NCBI GenBank assembly: GCA_005879205.1
Contig: VBLD01000133.1
Coordinates: forward strand, 7,106 to 21,341
DNA length: 14,236 nucleotides
From: Deltaproteobacteria bacterium
Lineage (GTDB): Bacteria > Desulfobacterota > Binatia > DP-6
Reading direction: 5' to 3'
The notes beneath the pieces were generated by a model. The model worked only from the letters and a program-made list of their open reading frames with translations. It made no database searches and was not told the DNA's origin. A program made the translations under genes and the position numbers. Of this stretch, positions 13,223-14,236 are shown in pieces. How positions within the stretch are numbered: position 1 is the first letter of the stretch; every line of letters begins with the position of its first letter.

Positions 13223-13237
13223 TATTCGCAGCGCATA
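13223..13237. promoter_or_regulatory. Candidate operator in the antitoxin-dnaE2 intergenic region
   Basis: TATTCGC-A-GCGCATA is a 15-base near-palindrome (one mismatched pair, bases 13226 and 13234), located 6 bases upstream of the antitoxin ATG. TTGACT on the minus strand (13245-13240) could be an antitoxin -35 element, but no good -10 was found. No GAAC/GTTC-type repeat like that before imuA was seen in this gap. Confidence 0.4.
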
Positions 13238-13273
13238 CGAGTCAACCAGCCGCGCGTAGGATGTGGTCCCGCC

Positions 13274-14236
13274 GTGCCTGATTCCGACTACGTCGAGCTC
13301 CGCTGCCGGAGCGCCTTCAGCTTCCTCGCCGGCGCCTCGTTGCCCGAGGACCTGGTCGATCAGGCGGCCGCGCTCGGCTACGACGCGCTCGCGCTCGCCG
13401 ACCACGGCGGCGTCTACGGCGCGCCGCGGTTCTTCACGGCCGCGCGCCGCGCGGGCATCCGACCGCTGGTCGGGGCGGAGGTGGCGGTCGAGGGCGGCGG
13501 CCTCCTCTGGCTGCTGGTCGAGGAGCGCTGCGGATACCAGAATCTCTGCCGGCTGATCACGGCGGGCGCGCTCGGGCGGCCGAAGGGCGAAGCGCGCGTC
13601 GACTGGGCGCAGGTGGAAGCGCACGCTTGCGGCCTCCACTGCCTCGCCGGCGGCAGCGAAGGACCGCTCGCGGGGCCGGACGCCGCCGCCAACCTCGGGC
13701 GGCTCAGCGCCATCTTCGGCGAGCGCCTCGCCGTCGACGTCCACCGTCACCACGAGCGCGCGGGCGAGCGGCTGGCGCGCCGCCTCGCCGACCTCGCCGC
13801 GGCGCACCAGGTCCCCGTCGTCGCGACCAACGACGTCCGCCACGCCCGGCCGTCGGGCCGCGCGCTGCTCGACGTCCTCACCTGCATCCGCCTCGGCACG
13901 ACGCTCGATCAGGCCGGCCGCCGGCTCCTCCAGAATGCCGAGCGCCATCTGAAATCCGCCCGCGAGATGGCGGCGCTCTTCCACGACGCGCCCGACGCGA
14001 TCCGCCAGAGCCGGCGCATCGCCGAGCGCTGCGCCTTCACGCTCGCCGACCTCGGCTACCGCTTCCCGGAGTTTCCGCTGCCGCCCGGCGAGACGCCCGA
14101 CAATCATCTCCGGGCGCTCACCTACGGTGGCGCCCGGGAACGCTACCGAACGATCACTCCGCGCATCCGTGCCCATCTCGAGCACGAGCTCGGCATGATC
14201 GAGCGCCTCGACCTCGCCGGCTACTTCCTGATCGTG
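13274..14236 (+). CDS. dnaE2: Error-prone DNA polymerase III alpha subunit DnaE2, N-terminal part (3' truncated by window edge)
   Basis: The frame is open to the last base, giving 321 residues of a protein that is usually over 1000 long. It is the catalytic subunit of the mutagenic ImuA-ImuB-DnaE2 system that copies damaged DNA. The N-terminus YVELRCRSAFSFLAGASLPE, then DLVDQAAALGYDALALADHG, is the PHP domain; VGAEV, VVATNDVRHARP, LLDVLTCIRLGTTLDQAG and ELGMIERLDLAGYFLIV at the edge are standard DnaE-type segments. The paired histidines of an active PHP metal site are Arg10 and Arg12 here (LRCRS), so this domain is probably not a metal-dependent nuclease. The GTG at 13274 is chosen because homology starts at once and AGGA lies 12 bases before it. 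The full polymerase motifs lie beyond the window. Confidence 0.95.
   Translation, partial: MPDSDYVELRCRSAFSFLAGASLPEDLVDQAAALGYDALALADHGGVYGAPRFFTAARRAGIRPLVGAEVAVEGGGLLWLLVEERCGYQNLCRLITAGALGRPKGEARVDWAQVEAHACGLHCLAGGSEGPLAGPDAAANLGRLSAIFGERLAVDVHRHHERAGERLARRLADLAAAHQVPVVATNDVRHARPSGRALLDVLTCIRLGTTLDQAGRRLLQNAERHLKSAREMAALFHDAPDAIRQSRRIAERCAFTLADLGYRFPEFPLPPGETPDNHLRALTYGGARERYRTITPRIRAHLEHELGMIERLDLAGYFLIV

Noticed and set aside
1..14236. CRISPR arrays, tRNA or rRNA genes, insertion sequences, phage attachment sites
   Set aside because: No regularly spaced repeats, cloverleaf-like sequences, transposase frames or paired terminal repeats were found by eye.

Overview
The window is a compact, very GC-rich bacterial chromosome segment, and nearly all of it is coding. 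Genes abut or overlap by a few bases (GTGA, CTGA and TGATG junctions), and GTG starts are common. No rRNA, tRNA, CRISPR array, transposase or phage gene was seen. The gene set (imuA/imuB/dnaE2 mutasome genes, a PilT-type ATPase, a bacterial deoxyhypusine-synthase-like enzyme, a pgpA-cinA-thpR-recA string) suggests an environmental proteobacterium in the broad sense, perhaps a deltaproteobacterium-like lineage such as Myxococcota, Desulfobacterota or Binatota. That placement is inference from gene content and composition, not from a marker phylogeny.

Layout, left to right. (1) The end of a glycerophosphodiester phosphodiesterase (+). (2) A VapBC-type toxin-antitoxin pair (-) whose toxin seems to start at CTG. 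(3) A two-gene unit (-): a deoxyhypusine-synthase-like protein overlapping a CysQ/inositol-monophosphatase-family phosphatase. (4) A divergent + strand run: pgpA, cinA, thpR, recA, a pilT-like ATPase and recX. RecA and its modulator RecX are therefore separated by a motility ATPase gene. (5) A - strand group: a broken lipoprotein lytic transglycosylase (frameshifted, with the expected catalytic Glu read as Gly), a small four-helix membrane protein, and an enoyl-CoA hydratase/isomerase-family enzyme. (6) A divergent + strand mutagenesis cassette, imuA and imuB, then a second VapBC-type pair on the opposite strand, then the start of dnaE2, which runs off the right edge.

The functional theme is DNA damage response. 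RecA and RecX would control SOS induction and recombination, and ImuA, ImuB and DnaE2 form the alternative mutagenic polymerase complex. The imuA promoter carries a direct repeat that resembles the GAAC-N7-GAAC form of an alphaproteobacterial-type LexA box. The most unusual observations are the antisense toxin-antitoxin pair splitting imuB from dnaE2; an exact 19-bp repeat shared by recX and the lesion in the transglycosylase gene; the apparent CTG start with a good ribosome binding site for the first PIN toxin; and the translationally overlapped deoxyhypusine-synthase-like/CysQ-like pair in a bacterium.
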